A model generated the notes under the pieces. That model was not told where the DNA came from. It worked only from the letters and a program-made list of their open reading frames with translations, and made no database searches. From Liolophura sinensis (lineage: Eukaryota > Mollusca > Polyplacophora > Chitonida > Chitonidae): a stretch of 64,000 nt of DNA. Positions 1-11,994 of this stretch are shown here, piece by piece. Numbering within the stretch: position 1 is the first letter of the stretch; the number at the start of each line of letters is the position of its first letter. The position numbers were made by a program, and so were the translations under genes. The stretch spans positions 27,985,080-28,049,079 of the forward strand of contig NC_088302.1 in NCBI RefSeq assembly GCF_032854445.1. The letters run 5' to 3'.

Positions 1-724
1 TAAATAACTTACTGACTGACTGTCTGATAGATTGATGGATTGATCCCGATGGATTGATTGATTGATTTCCATTTGAAAACGATAAGAGTAATGCCTGACA
101 AACCAGCGCTCTGCACGTCATATAGAGTAGTGATATATAGGGATGTACGTGAAAGCACTATGGTTTTCCAGATAAATAATGCATCTATCATATCAGTGAG
201 CTAGGGACGACTGGTCGTAAATCCATGTTAACAACATGAAGGTGTGGGGCGATAATAAACCAAACAGACTGTACTTACTTCCATCGCTAGTGTATCCTCA
301 GGGGAGTTATGGTATACAGGTGATGTCAGGTTAGCTGTCAGAGCTGAGCACTACATACAAACAGAGTGGTGGATCACTTTACAAGGCCAACTTTAACTAC
401 CCTCCACATTCATGAACCATGGAAGTCTTCCTTTGCGGAGTCTTTATGTGAACAATGGCTTATAGAATTAAAATTAAATTATCCAGGATAGACAAGGAAG
501 TAAATCTGGCAGTTTTATCATAACATGGTTAATGAATAAATGTAGAAATGTACTTCAAATGTGGCTTCACACTGAAAACTCGATATGGAGGAAAAGCCCA
601 ACGTGACTTGTTGTATCAAAAACAAAAGCATGAGGAGAAACACCAGAATAGCACAGCGTGTCATTGATTGGCGGTAAAGGGGCCTCGCAGTATCAATGGC
701 CAGCAAACGCTTCAAGATTGTGTG
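1..724. other. Non-coding DNA, TGAT-rich at left edge
   Basis: No gene is recognised. The first 65 bases are rich in short TGAT/GATT words, a degenerate tetranucleotide tract. The remaining sequence is unremarkable AT-rich DNA with only short frames on either strand and no exon-like splice-site pair that I could support. Confidence 0.5.
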
Positions 725-1010
725 TATCCATAAACACGCACCCCTCATCCACCCCAAACCACACACCCTGTGTCTCCAAACACACACTCACCCACCATCC
801 ACCCCAAACCACACACCCTGTGTGTCCACACACGCGCACTCACCACCCACACTCAAATACGCACCCTGTGTGTCCACACACGCGCACCCTACACCCATTC
901 CCAGTCACACTCCCTGTGTGTCAATACACGCCTACTCACCACCCACACTCAATCACGCGCCCTGTGAGTCCACACATGTGCACTCAACACCCACCCGCAT
1001 CCAAAAACTC
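725..1010. repeat. Minisatellite, about 48-50 bp period
   Basis: About five to six C/A-rich units share the landmark CCCTGTGTGTCC, at 766, 816, 864, 912 and 960 (spacing 50, 48, 48, 48). Because 48 is divisible by three, all frames stay open here, giving overlapping His/Thr/Pro-rich frames that are not genes. Confidence 0.85.
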
Positions 1011-2099
1011 GGCATGCCAAACTTGGCTTACATACAGAAAAAAACATGTCACAGGATTTAGAAGTGCTGACTAATGAAAAGAAATCACAATGTTGGTTTC
1101 AGCCTACTTTGTATTCGTAGAAAACAACGGTATTGTTGAACTGTGTATACCGGCCAGATTTAAACAGGCCTTTGACAGTAATCAATAACGCCTCGAGGTG
1201 ACACAATGCTGAGATATTCCTGAACAGAATTATTACATGACTCTGGCCATCAATCATGCGAACAGGTAACCCAATCTGAGCAATGATTGGGACGAAAAAA
1301 GCTTGCATTTTAAATCGAATTTCAAAATTTTCTAATCTGTCATCTCGAGCGTGAATTCTTGTTGAGGATAATACGGGCAATGATTTTTGGTAATGCAATC
1401 AGTAGGCTGTAACCTTGTTGCTGAGAATCTGTTGGTAGCCGCAGAGGGTAGTGTCACACAGAAAACAGCATGGCTCGCGTGAGGTTCTTCTGTTTTGTAG
1501 TTATCCATCTTCACGATTGAGTTACATAAACCAGGTTAGAATTGATATTGATCACAGACTCTATTTTAGAGACTCATAGACGAGAGTAGTCCTCTAGTTC
1601 TCACCTCAACATATGTGCAGTTACATTTTACGGTCTTATAGTACCCATTAATTCTTTGGTTCGAAGAGAGGTTTACAATGGGTTTGGGGTGGGCCCAACC
1701 ATTCATAACAGCCTGATTTTGCTCCCTTTTTGTGTTGATCTTGGTTTGGTCGGCTAAATATATGACTCCTCCGACGTTTGTGGCGGTAACACGATTAACT
1801 GCCCATTATTCCTTACCTTAAAAAATGGTCAGAATGTTTTTACATGCTGTTTACTGTCTTGGTTCAGATGTTCATTTTCTGTCCACACCAGCTAAGATAC
1901 ATGTTTCTTAGTATGGCGTCATGTCCGATAGCCAAGATAGAAACAAGATTAGGAAACGATGTCAGTCTCCTAAATTGTATTTTATTTTTGAATTCCAGAG
2001 GATCGACACCCTCCACGCGGATGTTTCAGCCACAGATAGTGAGCTAATTACAATATATAGGGCTTCCACATAAAAGACTGATCATTAAATTGTCTTTGC
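1011..2099. other. Non-coding DNA, nothing recognised
   Basis: Open frames of 60-99 codons on the minus strand (1099-1514) have no recognisable domain, no convincing splice sites and no codon signature. No repeat structure was noticed. Confidence 0.45.
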
Positions 2100-2520
2100 C
2101 TTCAGACTGGCAGATATCGCTTAGTGGTTAAAGTGAAAGTATTGCTGTCAATTAGAATTTTTTTTTGATTGGTGTTTTACGCCGTACTGAAGAATATTTC
2201 ACTTATACGACGGCGGCCAGCATTATGGTGGGTGGAAACCGGACAGAGCCCGGGGGGAAAGCCACGACCATCCGCAAGTTGCTGTCAGACCTTGCCACTT
2301 ACGGTCGGAGAAGAAACCAGCGTGAGCTGGTCTTGAACTCACAGCGACTGCATTGGTGAGAGGCTTCTGGGTCACTACGCTGCGCTTGCGCGCTAACCGA
2401 CCCATGAAGGCCCCCCGTCATTTAGAAGCTTTTTCCTGAGTCACCCTGGTTCGAAACCCGTAATGGTCTCCGGCAATTTTCAGCACTCATATCTGTGCTT
2501 TATATAGAAAGTGTAAATCC
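2100..2520 (+). mobile_element. tRNA-like SINE relic split by another SINE
   Basis: An A-box-like TCGCTTAGTGG at 2117-2127 (10 of 11 to TRGYNNANNGG) and a B-box-like GGTTCGAAACC at 2448-2458 (10 of 11 to GGTTCGANTCC) lie either side of a minus-strand SINE A copy. Removing that insert and one duplicated target copy puts the boxes about 60 bases apart, which is compatible with a tRNA-derived Pol III head. The right end is not defined, and a tRNA pseudogene is an alternative. Confidence 0.4.
2158..2416 (-). mobile_element. SINE family A, near full length
   Basis: The copy reads on the minus strand from a tRNA-like head near 2416 to an A-rich tail at 2158. The 3' body reads on the plus strand as GATTGGTGTTTTACGCCGTA and the following motif. 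Flanks form an 11-bp target-site duplication with one mismatch: GTCAATTAGAA at 2147-2157 and GTCATTTAGAA at 2417-2427. This supports LINE-type target-primed insertion. Confidence 0.85.
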
Positions 2521-3780
2521 CAAGTTATGATAAATCTGTTTGGTGCTGTATTAACAGGGAATCCACACGTTTATTTTGTCTCTGTGTGCGAAAGTAGACT
2601 TCAGTGTGCAACTGAATATTTTATATGCCATACACAGAATACCTGTGGATTCCCTAAATGAATGTGACAGCTGAAGATGATGATGGGTAAGTGTATTATT
2701 TAAGAAACAAACGAGGTTGTACAGACAAAAAGATACTTCATCTAGATTATGTACCGTAGTGTAAAAAGTAACGATGTGCCTCCGGCGAAATACGTGTGTT
2801 TGTGTTTAGCACATGAAAGCCAGTATGTCGCTGACAAGTTAATGGGGTTTATATCTCTCCAGTTTTAATAAAAACAATGGCCCATTCTCCTCAGGGAGCT
2901 AAGCTTTGTTTTCATGGGCAGGTTCCAAATGAGCTGTTTTGTGACGTCATCAGTTTTTCGCCACACAGAAGATGGTTTCGTTCGCTATTGCGTCTAAGAT
3001 GGTCTGTAATAAGTAGCCCAGATTCCGTCTGCATTAAAATACTCAAATTCAATCTACTGGGAATACAAACCTTCGTCAATAACGTTGATTGTTGACGATA
3101 AATGTCTGGCTCCACATTATACATTATGTTTGTTTCTCTTTTTACTCGACAATTCTAGCCCTCTTGATCTGTGCTGATTTAGCAATTTTTGTCTGGTGGA
3201 TTTTTAAATATCGTATAAGTGGCATTTCAACAAACGCGTTTAACTGTCAGATGTGGATCAGACATTCTCGTGATGTGTATTCGGCTTTTCATATCCTGTG
3301 TAATTAAGGCTCACTTGGTCACCACTTACTTTTATACCTCGGATCATTTCGAGGCGAAATATCAAATAAAAACATAACTTATTTGTTGTATTACATTTCA
3401 GAGGTTATGCAATCAAAATCACGCACACCTCATTCTAAGGGTTCAGCAAAGGCAATGATCTACATTTTCTGCTGTGAACAAATAGCCAGTCGAAATACAA
3501 ACAATCGTCTTCATCGTGAGACTGTGACGATTCTGCTAGTGTGGACACGAATGAAACAGAGGCCTACATGGTGTATAGTACCGCCAGCGTACAACCTTAT
3601 TAAGCTATAGCCACAGTGAGTTCGCCTGGGTAAATATTTAAACTAGACATTAGCTGGCATGAAATACATCCGTCTCTAACGGTAAAACACGGCAGCGACG
3701 TTGGTGAGAGGATTTGACGAGCCTTCGCTGAACTAGTCTTAGCTCCATGGCGCTTACTAACCCATTCCAGCCGACTGTGT
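2521..3780. other. Non-coding DNA, nothing recognised
   Basis: Frames of about 70 codons at 2877-3307 and 3383-3610 match no family I know and lack exon context. No repeat was seen before the array that starts at about 3781. Confidence 0.45.
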
Positions 3781-4472
3781 GTGTCTGATACAGTGTTTGC
3801 CAGATACTGTATTTGTCTGATATGGTCTTTGCCAGACATTGTATTTGCCTAATACAGTGTTTGCCAGGTACTGTATTTGCCCGATATAGTGTTTGCCAGA
3901 TACTGTATTTTCCTGATACAATGTTTGCCAGATACTGTATTTGTCTAATGCAGTGTTTGCCAGATACTGCATTTGCCTGATACAGTGTTTGCCAGATACT
4001 GCATTTGCTGATACAGTGTTTGGCAGATACTGTGCTTTCTTGATACTGTATTTGCTTGATACAGTATTTGGTATATAATGTATTTGCCTGATACAGTGTC
4101 TGCTGTATTGGCCTGATACAGTGTTTGCCAGATACTGTAATTGCCTGATACGGCTTTTGCCAGATACTGTATTTGCCTGACACAGTGTTTACCAGATACT
4201 GTATTTGTCTGACACAGTGTTTGCCAGATACGGTATTTGCCTGATATGATCTTTGCCAGATACTGAATTTGCCTAATACAGTGTTTGCCCGGTACTGTAT
4301 TTGCCTGATACAGTGTTTGCCAGATACTATATTTGCTGATACAGTGTTTGCCAGATACTGTGCTTTCTTTATACTGTATTTGCCTGATACAGTATTTGGT
4401 AGATAATGTATTTGCCTGATAAACTCTCTGTTGTATTGGCCTGATACAGTGTTTGCCAGATACTGTATTACG
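3781..4472. repeat. 32-bp minisatellite with higher-order structure
   Basis: Units resemble TTTGCCAGATACTGTATTTG plus CCTGATACAGTG, 32 bp. A variant segment with the word GCTTTCTTGATACTG occurs at about 4033 and again, as GCTTTCTTTATACTG, at about 4363. This shows a higher-order repeat of about 330 bp. The 177-codon minus-strand frame at 3650-4183 is a translation of the array, not a protein gene. Confidence 0.9.
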
Positions 4473-4804
4473 ATCGGTTAGTGTTTAACTCCACATGGAC
4501 AATATTGCAGCCATATCGTGGTGATTTTCGTGCTACGATAACACGCATGCATGTTGTATTACCTTCCCTTTCTTGGAGATACAATACGCCTGAGACCAGT
4601 ATTACCTTTCTTGATATAACATATATGTGTAAATAACATCCTGTGTGATATTAACACTCCACATATGTTATTGTCTTATCTGAATGATGGAAAGATAAAT
4701 CTGTGCAGATTGTCAGATATCAGATATACCTCGGCTCTGGTGTAATATTATCTACCCATGACGTTATACAACACCTATCTATAACGGTTATTCAGTGTTG
4801 GATG

Positions 4805-5044
<240 letters not shown>

Positions 5045-5199
5045 TTATCTGAAAAAGGAATATCTAGTACACATCATTTTCTTATCCGGTGGGGTTATAG
5101 ATTACCTGAAAGTGTTATTTGAAGCTAGAAATGTAGGTGATTGCAATTAAGGCAAACATTTAAATGTCACCTTATCATATTTCATGATCTACTTTTATG

Positions 5200-5285
5200 T
5201 TATTTACTTATTTATTTGACTGATGTTAACGCTGTGCTTACTCAAGAACTTTTCACTTATACGACGCCGCTTATGTTTACCAGTC
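5200..5285 (-). mobile_element. SINE A 3'-end fragment
   Basis: A TTTATTTATTT tract (the A-rich tail on the minus strand) is followed by ACTCAAGAACTTTTCACTTA and TACGACG, the conserved 3' body of SINE A. Only the distal 80 or so bases remain. Confidence 0.65.
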
Positions 5286-5987
5286 GTGAGAGTTATGAGG
5301 TATGTGTGCGAAAGTATAAGTTGCCATGGTGAGTGTTTCGTACTGGATTACAAGTTACAGACACATAACAGCTCAGTGTGGTCCTCACCCACATGGAATT
5401 ACCGCGTTTACAGGACTAGCTATTCTATTGTGAAATGAAACACTGATGTAACGATGACAAAGCCCTATTCCTGACCATCCAACGAACAACACTGCGTAAC
5501 GGTTATCTGTCTGCATGCTATTGTGTGAACACTGAGATTGCATTATTCGATTCTAACCTGATATAACAAAAGAACCAAACCATATTATTCTCATCAACTA
5601 ACAGACTAGTCTGCAATACAACATGGATGTTTGGGCCTATACAATCATTAAAATGTTTCTCGCAGAAAAACAGCTTTTTCATGCATGGAACCCATAGAAC
5701 CGTCTAGTGCGGCTTGCACTTAATTCCCTTGGTGTGTTGTATGTGGTAAACATTATAATTGTAACCTTCATGCCATCTGATACACAAACGGAGCTTTGTG
5801 CACCTCGTCATATTGGTCCAATCTGGGAATATTCAACAGATTTTTTTAAATCCATGTTTAAGTAATAACCAAAATATTACAAACCTAATTGTGACTGGGG
5901 CGCATATTATAACAATTGGTTACAGAAAATATGTTTATAGATGAAATACCTGTAAATGTTGTCAGAGTCACAACTGAATCAAAACTC
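5286..5987. other. Non-coding DNA, nothing recognised
   Basis: I see no gene, array or mobile element between two SINE fragments here. Frames are short and frequently stopped. Confidence 0.45.
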
Positions 5988-6048
5988 GAGTGAGTGAGTT
6001 AGTGAGTGAATTAGTGAGTGAGTGAGTGATTGGGGTTTAACGTCGTAA
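5988..6048 (-). mobile_element. Tail of SINE family B
   Basis: Repeated GAGTGAGT followed by GATTGGGGTTTAACGTCGTA is the reverse complement of the conserved end of SINE B, where an acgacgttaaa motif is followed by CACTCACT repeats. Only the tail is recognisable. Confidence 0.6.
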
Positions 6049-6157
6049 ACATCACCTCAAAATGGTGTCCACCCCTCCTTGCTCGATAACCATGATGCTT
6101 TTGTTTTATTCACTTTTCGGCATGTCATCTCTACAAAATGTTACTTCTTGCCCAGTT

Positions 6158-6250
6158 GATTTATTTATTTATTTGATTGTTGTTTTACGCTGTACTCAAG
6201 AATATGTCACTTATATAATGGAGGGCGGCATTATGGTGGGAGGAAATGGG
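6158..6250 (-). mobile_element. SINE A 3'-end fragment
   Basis: TTATTTATTTATTTGATTG followed by TTTTACGCTGTACTCAAGAA and GGCATTATGGTGGGAGGAAA matches the 3' half of SINE A in minus orientation. The tRNA-like head is missing. Confidence 0.75.
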
Positions 6251-7333
6251 TTTATGATGTTTATGTCCTAAGTTTTTTTCATGAATGTTACATTCGGAAA
6301 TAACTATGGAGTTGTAGTTGTCTACATATGTATCAAAATTTCCCTTCAACATCAAACATGTTTTTTCAAAACCTCAATCAATAAATCAGGGAATCAATCA
6401 ACCTAAAGTTTAACACTGACGGATTGTGAAACACTGTTTATTTTTAGGACCTGTTGGTGTGTTTGGTGTGTTTCTGTGTGTCTGGTGGATGGGGGGGGGG
6501 GGGGCGGATTACAATAACTTTCCTGCCTAGATTTTTTATCATATCCATTGTTTAAATTATTCATTCAGGATTCTTTTGCCGAAAAGACGCCTGTTGAATG
6601 ACATCGCAGTCAGTAAGATTGAGTATTTAATTAGGAGAACCACCATCAGTCTCTTAATCACTCCTTGGTTTTAATCAAGCAGTTTTCAGTCTTCTGGGCC
6701 TAATGCTTGATAACAGGTGAGTGATAATCGGCGCGTTTGTCCTTCTTAGTTTTTATAGAAGACGTTTGTCTTATTCAACCTCTACTCGAATACAAGTTGT
6801 TCAAATCAGAAAATAGACGTACGCTGGAATTGTGCAAACAACCTAACGCCAGTGTCTTGTGTTTGAATTAAATGTACTGGGACTTTTTCTCCATAAAATA
6901 ATTAAAATTATTCTGTGCACGTTTTGTATAATTCAAAGCCGACTAGTCCTCGTCGATATCGTCTTATTCAATTGTTTGGCTCAGTCAGACGTGCCGTAAA
7001 CTCATCGGCGCTAGGCTAACAACCAATAGTAATCCAAACATAAATTGATTTTTTAAATAGACAGGCATTTGGGCAAACATTGGACTGTACAAGGGTGGTG
7101 AAATCTGGATTATTAAAGTCTGGTTGCGTAAATCTCTTAAAAACAAAACATTCCATTGTACGAATGTTTTAGGCGAGTGTTTAGTGCTTCAAGTGTTGTG
7201 ATGAGCATTCGGTGCAGGTCTTTGTACTAATGTTTTATGTGAGGGTTTTAGTGTATGAGATGTTGTCATGGACATGCAGTGTCGTCTGGTGTACGTTATC
7301 ACAGCTCAGTGCTCAAGCCTCGTTGTGCCACTG
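6251..7333. other. Non-coding DNA with a G14 tract
   Basis: A run of 14 G residues occupies 6491-6504. Otherwise no gene or repeat was identified. Confidence 0.45.
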
Positions 7334-7406
7334 TTTTTTTTTATTTATTTGCTTAGTGTTCTACGCCGTACTAAACAATATTTCACTTGTACAACGGCCG
7401 ACCTCA
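7334..7406 (-). mobile_element. SINE A 3'-end fragment abutting an array
   Basis: A T-rich run then CTACGCCGTACTAAACAATA and TTTCACTTGTACAACGG is a diverged SINE A 3' end in minus orientation. It stops just before the 82-bp array. Confidence 0.65.
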
Positions 7407-7419
7407 AGCTGATCTGCTA

Positions 7420-8265
7420 GATTAAAACCCGCTCGTTGCACACCGTTGTCATGAGTATTCAGTGCCGTTCATTCGGCACGAACCACAAGATGATCTGCTA
7501 CATTACAAATGCGCTCGTTGTACAACGTTGTCATGAGTATTTAGTGCCCTTCATTCGCCACGGATCACAAGATGATTTGCTAGATTAAAAACCCGCACGT
7601 TGCGCACCGTTGTCATGAGTATTCAGTGCCGTTTATTCAGCACAGACTACAAAACGATCTGCTAGTTTAAAAACCCGTTCGTTGCGCGCTGTTGTCATGA
7701 GTAATTAGTGCCGTTCTTTCACCATAGACCACAAGATAATCTGCTAGATTACAAACCCGCTCGTTGCACACCGTTGTCATGAGTGTTCAATACTGTTCAT
7801 TCGCCACAGGCAATCTGCAAAATTACAAACCCGCTCGTTGCACACCGTTGTCATGAGTATTTAGTGCCGTTCATTCAGAATAGACCACAAAACGATATGC
7901 TCGTTTAAAAATCCGCTCGTTGATCACCGTTGTCATGAGTATTTAGTGCCGTTCATTCAGAATAGACCACAAAACGATATGCTTGTTTACAAACCCGCTC
8001 GTTGCACACCGTTGTCATGAGTATTTAGTGCCCTTCATTCAGAATAGACCACAAAACGATATGCTAGATTACAAAACCGTCAGTTTCACACCGTTGTCAT
8101 GAGTGTTCAATACGTTCATTCGCCACAGACGGTCTGCAAAATTACAAACCCGCACGTTGCACACCGGTATCATGAGTTTTAACACCGTTCATTCGCCGCA
8201 GACGGTCTGCTAGATTACAGACCCGCTCGTTGCACACCGTTATCATGAGTATTCAATACCGTTCA
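7420..8265. repeat. 82-bp minisatellite, about 11 copies
   Basis: Units share CCGTTGTCATGAGTATT and GTGCCGTTCATTC, with the GTTGTCATGAG landmark recurring about every 80-83 bp from 7445 to about 8240. Copies differ by scattered substitutions and one shorter unit near 7800. No coding role is apparent. Confidence 0.9.
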
Positions 8266-8440
8266 TGTGTGTTTTCTTCGCGTTACTCGACCCACTAATG
8301 AATACATCAACAGAGCACGGTGTGCGTTATCACAGATCAGTGCTAAAGCCGCCATTGTTTAGAGGAGAATCTGCCATTAGGCATACTAAGTCTAACCCTC
8401 CTGATTTTATCTGATATCATATTTAGACTGCCCTGGTCAA

Positions 8441-8690
8441 TTTCGTGTTTTACGATGTACTTGAAATGTTTGAGAAAACCTCATCAAGCCCGAGAGAAAC
8501 TACCGCTCAAATCTAGCAGGTACTTGGCTAACCTACTGACGTAATGCCGTTTCTTGACATGTGAGAGCGCGGGGTAGAGAAGGCAAATTCTGTGCTTAAC
8601 GGTATTGTACTCAAAACTGTTTCAGAAAACCTCGTCGAGCCCGAGAGAAACCACCCCTTAAATTTAGCAGGTACTTGACTAACCGGTTAT
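8441..8690. repeat. Duplicated 90-bp segment
   Basis: Two diverged direct copies share AGCCCGAGAGAAAC and TAGCAGGTACTTG followed by CTAACC. The first lies at about 8441-8532 and the second at about 8598-8684. Spacing is about 153 bp. Function unknown. Confidence 0.75.
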
Positions 8691-9221
8691 GAGTTAACAG
8701 TGACATTTACACCCTATACGATTGGACCTGTGAGAGAGTATGTATGGAAAGAGTTGGCATCGAACACATAGTCCCATAATGCCACTGATATTCTGCTTTC
8801 CTGATAAGGATTAATGTCCCCCCTTTGGGTAGTTCGCTACATGCTCAGATGTACAGCTGCGTTCAAGCAATAGCATTTGCAGAGTCAGGGAATGCAAATA
8901 AATCATCCTCTATTCTAAGCTATTTATACGCAAAATTAAAACAGTGCCAACTGATGCCGTGCACAGATAATAGGGTGAACGAGAGCTAACTACACCATTC
9001 AGCACGTTTGAACTCTTGGCCACTGAAACTTGGTAGATCTAGTGCATAATCTATATAAACTCCAATGGCTAGAGTCATATTGGACAATTCAACATCAAAG
9101 AGTGGCTGTATATGGTAAGTGTTCAGAATGGACACTTTTTGTTTCTTGAATACCCCATGAAGGGTTCGTTTTTGGGGACACTATTTGTCTGAATATTTAG
9201 AAATGATCTACTTCATTTTCT
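8691..9221. other. Non-coding DNA, nothing recognised
   Basis: No gene or repeat structure was found. AT-rich sequence leads into the reverse-transcriptase relic. Confidence 0.4.
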
Positions 9222-9470
9222 TCAATATTCGAATGGACTTTTGTTTCGTGACAAAAAGTCGATACACAAATATTAATGATTTTGATCAGCTACAAGCCGA
9301 CATGCACATCTCCTTTACGTGGTGTCATCAATGGAAATTCGATATAAATATATCAAAATTTTGTATATTATAAAGTTTTCAAAGAAGACATTTAAATTAG
9401 ATTTTGATTATAGCATGGGTGAGGTTGAGATGCTACGAATCATATTCAGAATGCCGAAAACAAAAACCAA
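9222..9470 (+). pseudogene. Decayed non-LTR reverse-transcriptase fragment
   Basis: A frame ending near 9373 reads DQLQADMHISFTWCHQWKFD then INISKFCIL. It resembles the segment after the catalytic YADD block in non-LTR retrotransposon reverse transcriptases (a leucine-rich helix, then W...W...FN.SKC). A shift of frame near 9360 gives KTFKLDFDYSMGEVE, which suits the next part of that domain. No start, catalytic YADD or flanking domains are seen, so this is a short, frameshifted relic. The assignment is by eye and moderate at best. Confidence 0.4.
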
Positions 9471-10060
9471 CAACAATGTTAGGACAATCTGTAAACTATT
9501 CAGGGGAATTTTGCTTTCCTGCGAAAACTTTTCATACGAGTTTGTTCTAACATATCATCTCCACATCAGAGAGGAATATTATGTATAGTATTGAAAGTGT
9601 AAATTTGTTCCAAAAAATTATATTTGAAGTGTATTCAGACTTGCAACAAATCAAACTATACAATGGTTTGTACAGATTTTAATATTCCAACACTAACAAC
9701 CGATTACGTTTCAGTAAGAAGAACAAGGCATAGCAATTTTTTTATCCTTTCGTGAGCCAAACTAATATTCGAAAAATATATTATGTGCGTAAGAGCACAA
9801 AAAATTATTCACTGTTTAACAATAGTGGTTCGATATCTGTATACGCTCAAAATGTAAATACATTTAAACTTAATACCAAATAACTGTTCTTATATCTTAA
9901 CTGATAGAATTGGCCTTACAACTGGATACTCGTGGAAGAGTTAGATCTAATGTGAATAAAGCAAAAACAAGGCAAAAGTTTACCGGACCCATGTTGGGGT
10001 GCCAGATATCTAACTGAAGTAAAATAAATACCTCATCCTGAACTTCAAATATGAAGGTAA

Positions 10061-10376
10061 CGGCCCGATAGCACATTTGGTAGGGCGTCCGCTTCGGGAG
10101 CGGTACATCCTGGGTCAGTCCTGGATCGAGTCACACTTTCAGCATGAAGGGGATAGCGCAAGGACTGGTTGACCCGTATCAGCATAATGGCTCGGGCTGG
10201 GCGGCTTACTTGCCTTCGGTAATGTGTCTCAGTGAAGCAGCACTAGATAAAAGAGCGGTGGAAATCCATCCTGCAACAAGGAGGCACATTACATGCACTC
10301 TAAGGACTCCTTAGTCGTCATATATCTGAAAAATTGTTAAGTACGACGTTAAACTCGAAGCAATCACTCACTCCCA
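10061..10376 (+). mobile_element. SINE family B, full length with TSD
   Basis: A tRNA-like head includes A-box-like TAGCACATTTGGTAGGG and B-box-like GGATCGAGTCA (10123-10133). A conserved centre follows (GACTGGTTGACCCGTATCAG), then a 3' end with AAAATTGTTAAGTACGACGT and a CACTCACT tail. The 15-bp flanking direct repeat CAAATATGAAGGTAA (10046-10060) / CAAATACGAAGGTAA (10377-10391) has one mismatch and marks the exact insertion. Confidence 0.9.
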
Positions 10377-10391
10377 CAAATACGAAGGTAA

Positions 10392-11994
10392 TAGTCATCT
10401 ATTTGTCCCTACTTTGTTTTTTCATATGTTATGCATGATTATACCTTCATGAAAACGTTCAGACCGAGTTTAATATTACTACAAGGATCATTTCTAAAAG
10501 TACCCCGTCCAGTCCTTAGCAAACGACCCATATCCTGGCAGCAGTTTGGGAACATCTGTTTCTGTATGATCTCTAATTCAATCCAGTGAAAACACATATA
10601 GAGCGCTGAATGTACATGCCGCAGAGCAAATGCGGTTTTCCCGTCCATTCTTGTCATACAACATACTTGGTTAAAATTTACAGATAGCACATTGAATTCA
10701 GTCTGTAAAATGTGCCACTGTTAATTATATGTTTACGACAATTTGATCCGTTTTTGTAAAGGTCTCAATACGTCATGGTCGGATGCCGGAGCGAAAATCC
10801 GCACATGTGGCATCCTTTCATTGAATCTAAACAGTAAATAGGGATATGAAAGGATATGGTCAATAACTAATGAAATACACGAACTGGGAATAATCATATT
10901 CAATGTAAAATATTGGTATTTATATGTGGATTTATCTCTTAGTCTGAATAAAAAGAAGGCCAATTTCATTTAGGTTTCATGTTTTTCTCTTCGTTTTATA
11001 AAGTATCTGCCAAAGGAAAGATTAATCCGCGTTCGTTTTTTATTTAATAATGCCACGATACTTGTTCAGATATTGCATTTTTCTGACACCCATTGATTTG
11101 TGTTCAGGCGTGGTTTTGATCTCCGTGGTCACATGAAAAGGCCCTGCGTTCGTCAAAAGAGTGAGACATAAGCGCAACCACTGCGGACACCGTTTTTAAT
11201 TAAAAGCATAATTACCTAAAGATTTACATGATGATATCATAATGCAATACGCACGCCATGTTCTGGGCAGACTTGATATGCTGATCCGTCAAGCGCCATG
11301 CACTCAAGAACTGGTGAACAGTTGTTTTTTTTATCATAAACCTTTCTTTTTCATTAAATTCTAGATGTGAACAAGGTCAAAAAGAGGACGGAAAACTTGC
11401 TATATATAGAGAGAGAGTGAATATTCCGAGTATTATCCCAGTACTATGTACAATACCTCTCAAGGACGAGAATGTATGTGTATGTAAAATAGCCTTTTTA
11501 GGCTCTTGTGTGATGAGACTTAAATAAATAATCAGATTAAGATAAATAATATAACCTTAGTTATTTCGGATGAGCAATGGAAACAGACATAAACGATCAC
11601 AGCCATTTGTTCTGACGTTCTTACTAACTCTATACATCAACTTTTGATCTGGAGTTATACATAGGTCAGGGAACACGCCATGCTAGAGAAACCAAAAGCA
11701 CGATTTCTCTACGTTCTTCCATCCAGGATGGTCAAAAGGCAATATATGGTTCGCGCGACGCCAGTCGGAAGTCAGCCGAAATGTTATGTTTTCTTTTAAG
11801 CACAACACATCCGCGTTCTCCTTTAGCCTTTACCAAGAGAACTCAAGCACAAAAGCGTCACGATGACAAAGATTAATGGATTCACTGATTGACTGATTGC
11901 TGGAATTTCACTATGTTTTATACTAACACAGTTTAAGACTTTAGGAAATATTACTCCGTTATTAAATTTGATATAGTTATCAGAGCTGTCTTGA
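10392..11994. other. Non-coding DNA, nothing recognised
   Basis: Minus-strand frames at 10439-10690 and 10733-10969 match no known family and lack convincing splice context. I see no mobile element or array until the 28-bp repeat begins at about 11995. Confidence 0.45.

Noticed and set aside
658-1074. 138-codon His/Thr/Pro-rich frame
   Set aside because: A second and third frame are equally open over the same 48-50 bp minisatellite, as expected for repeats divisible by three.
3650-4183. 177-codon minus-strand open frame
   Set aside because: It is a translation of the 32-bp array; the residues simply repeat the array words.
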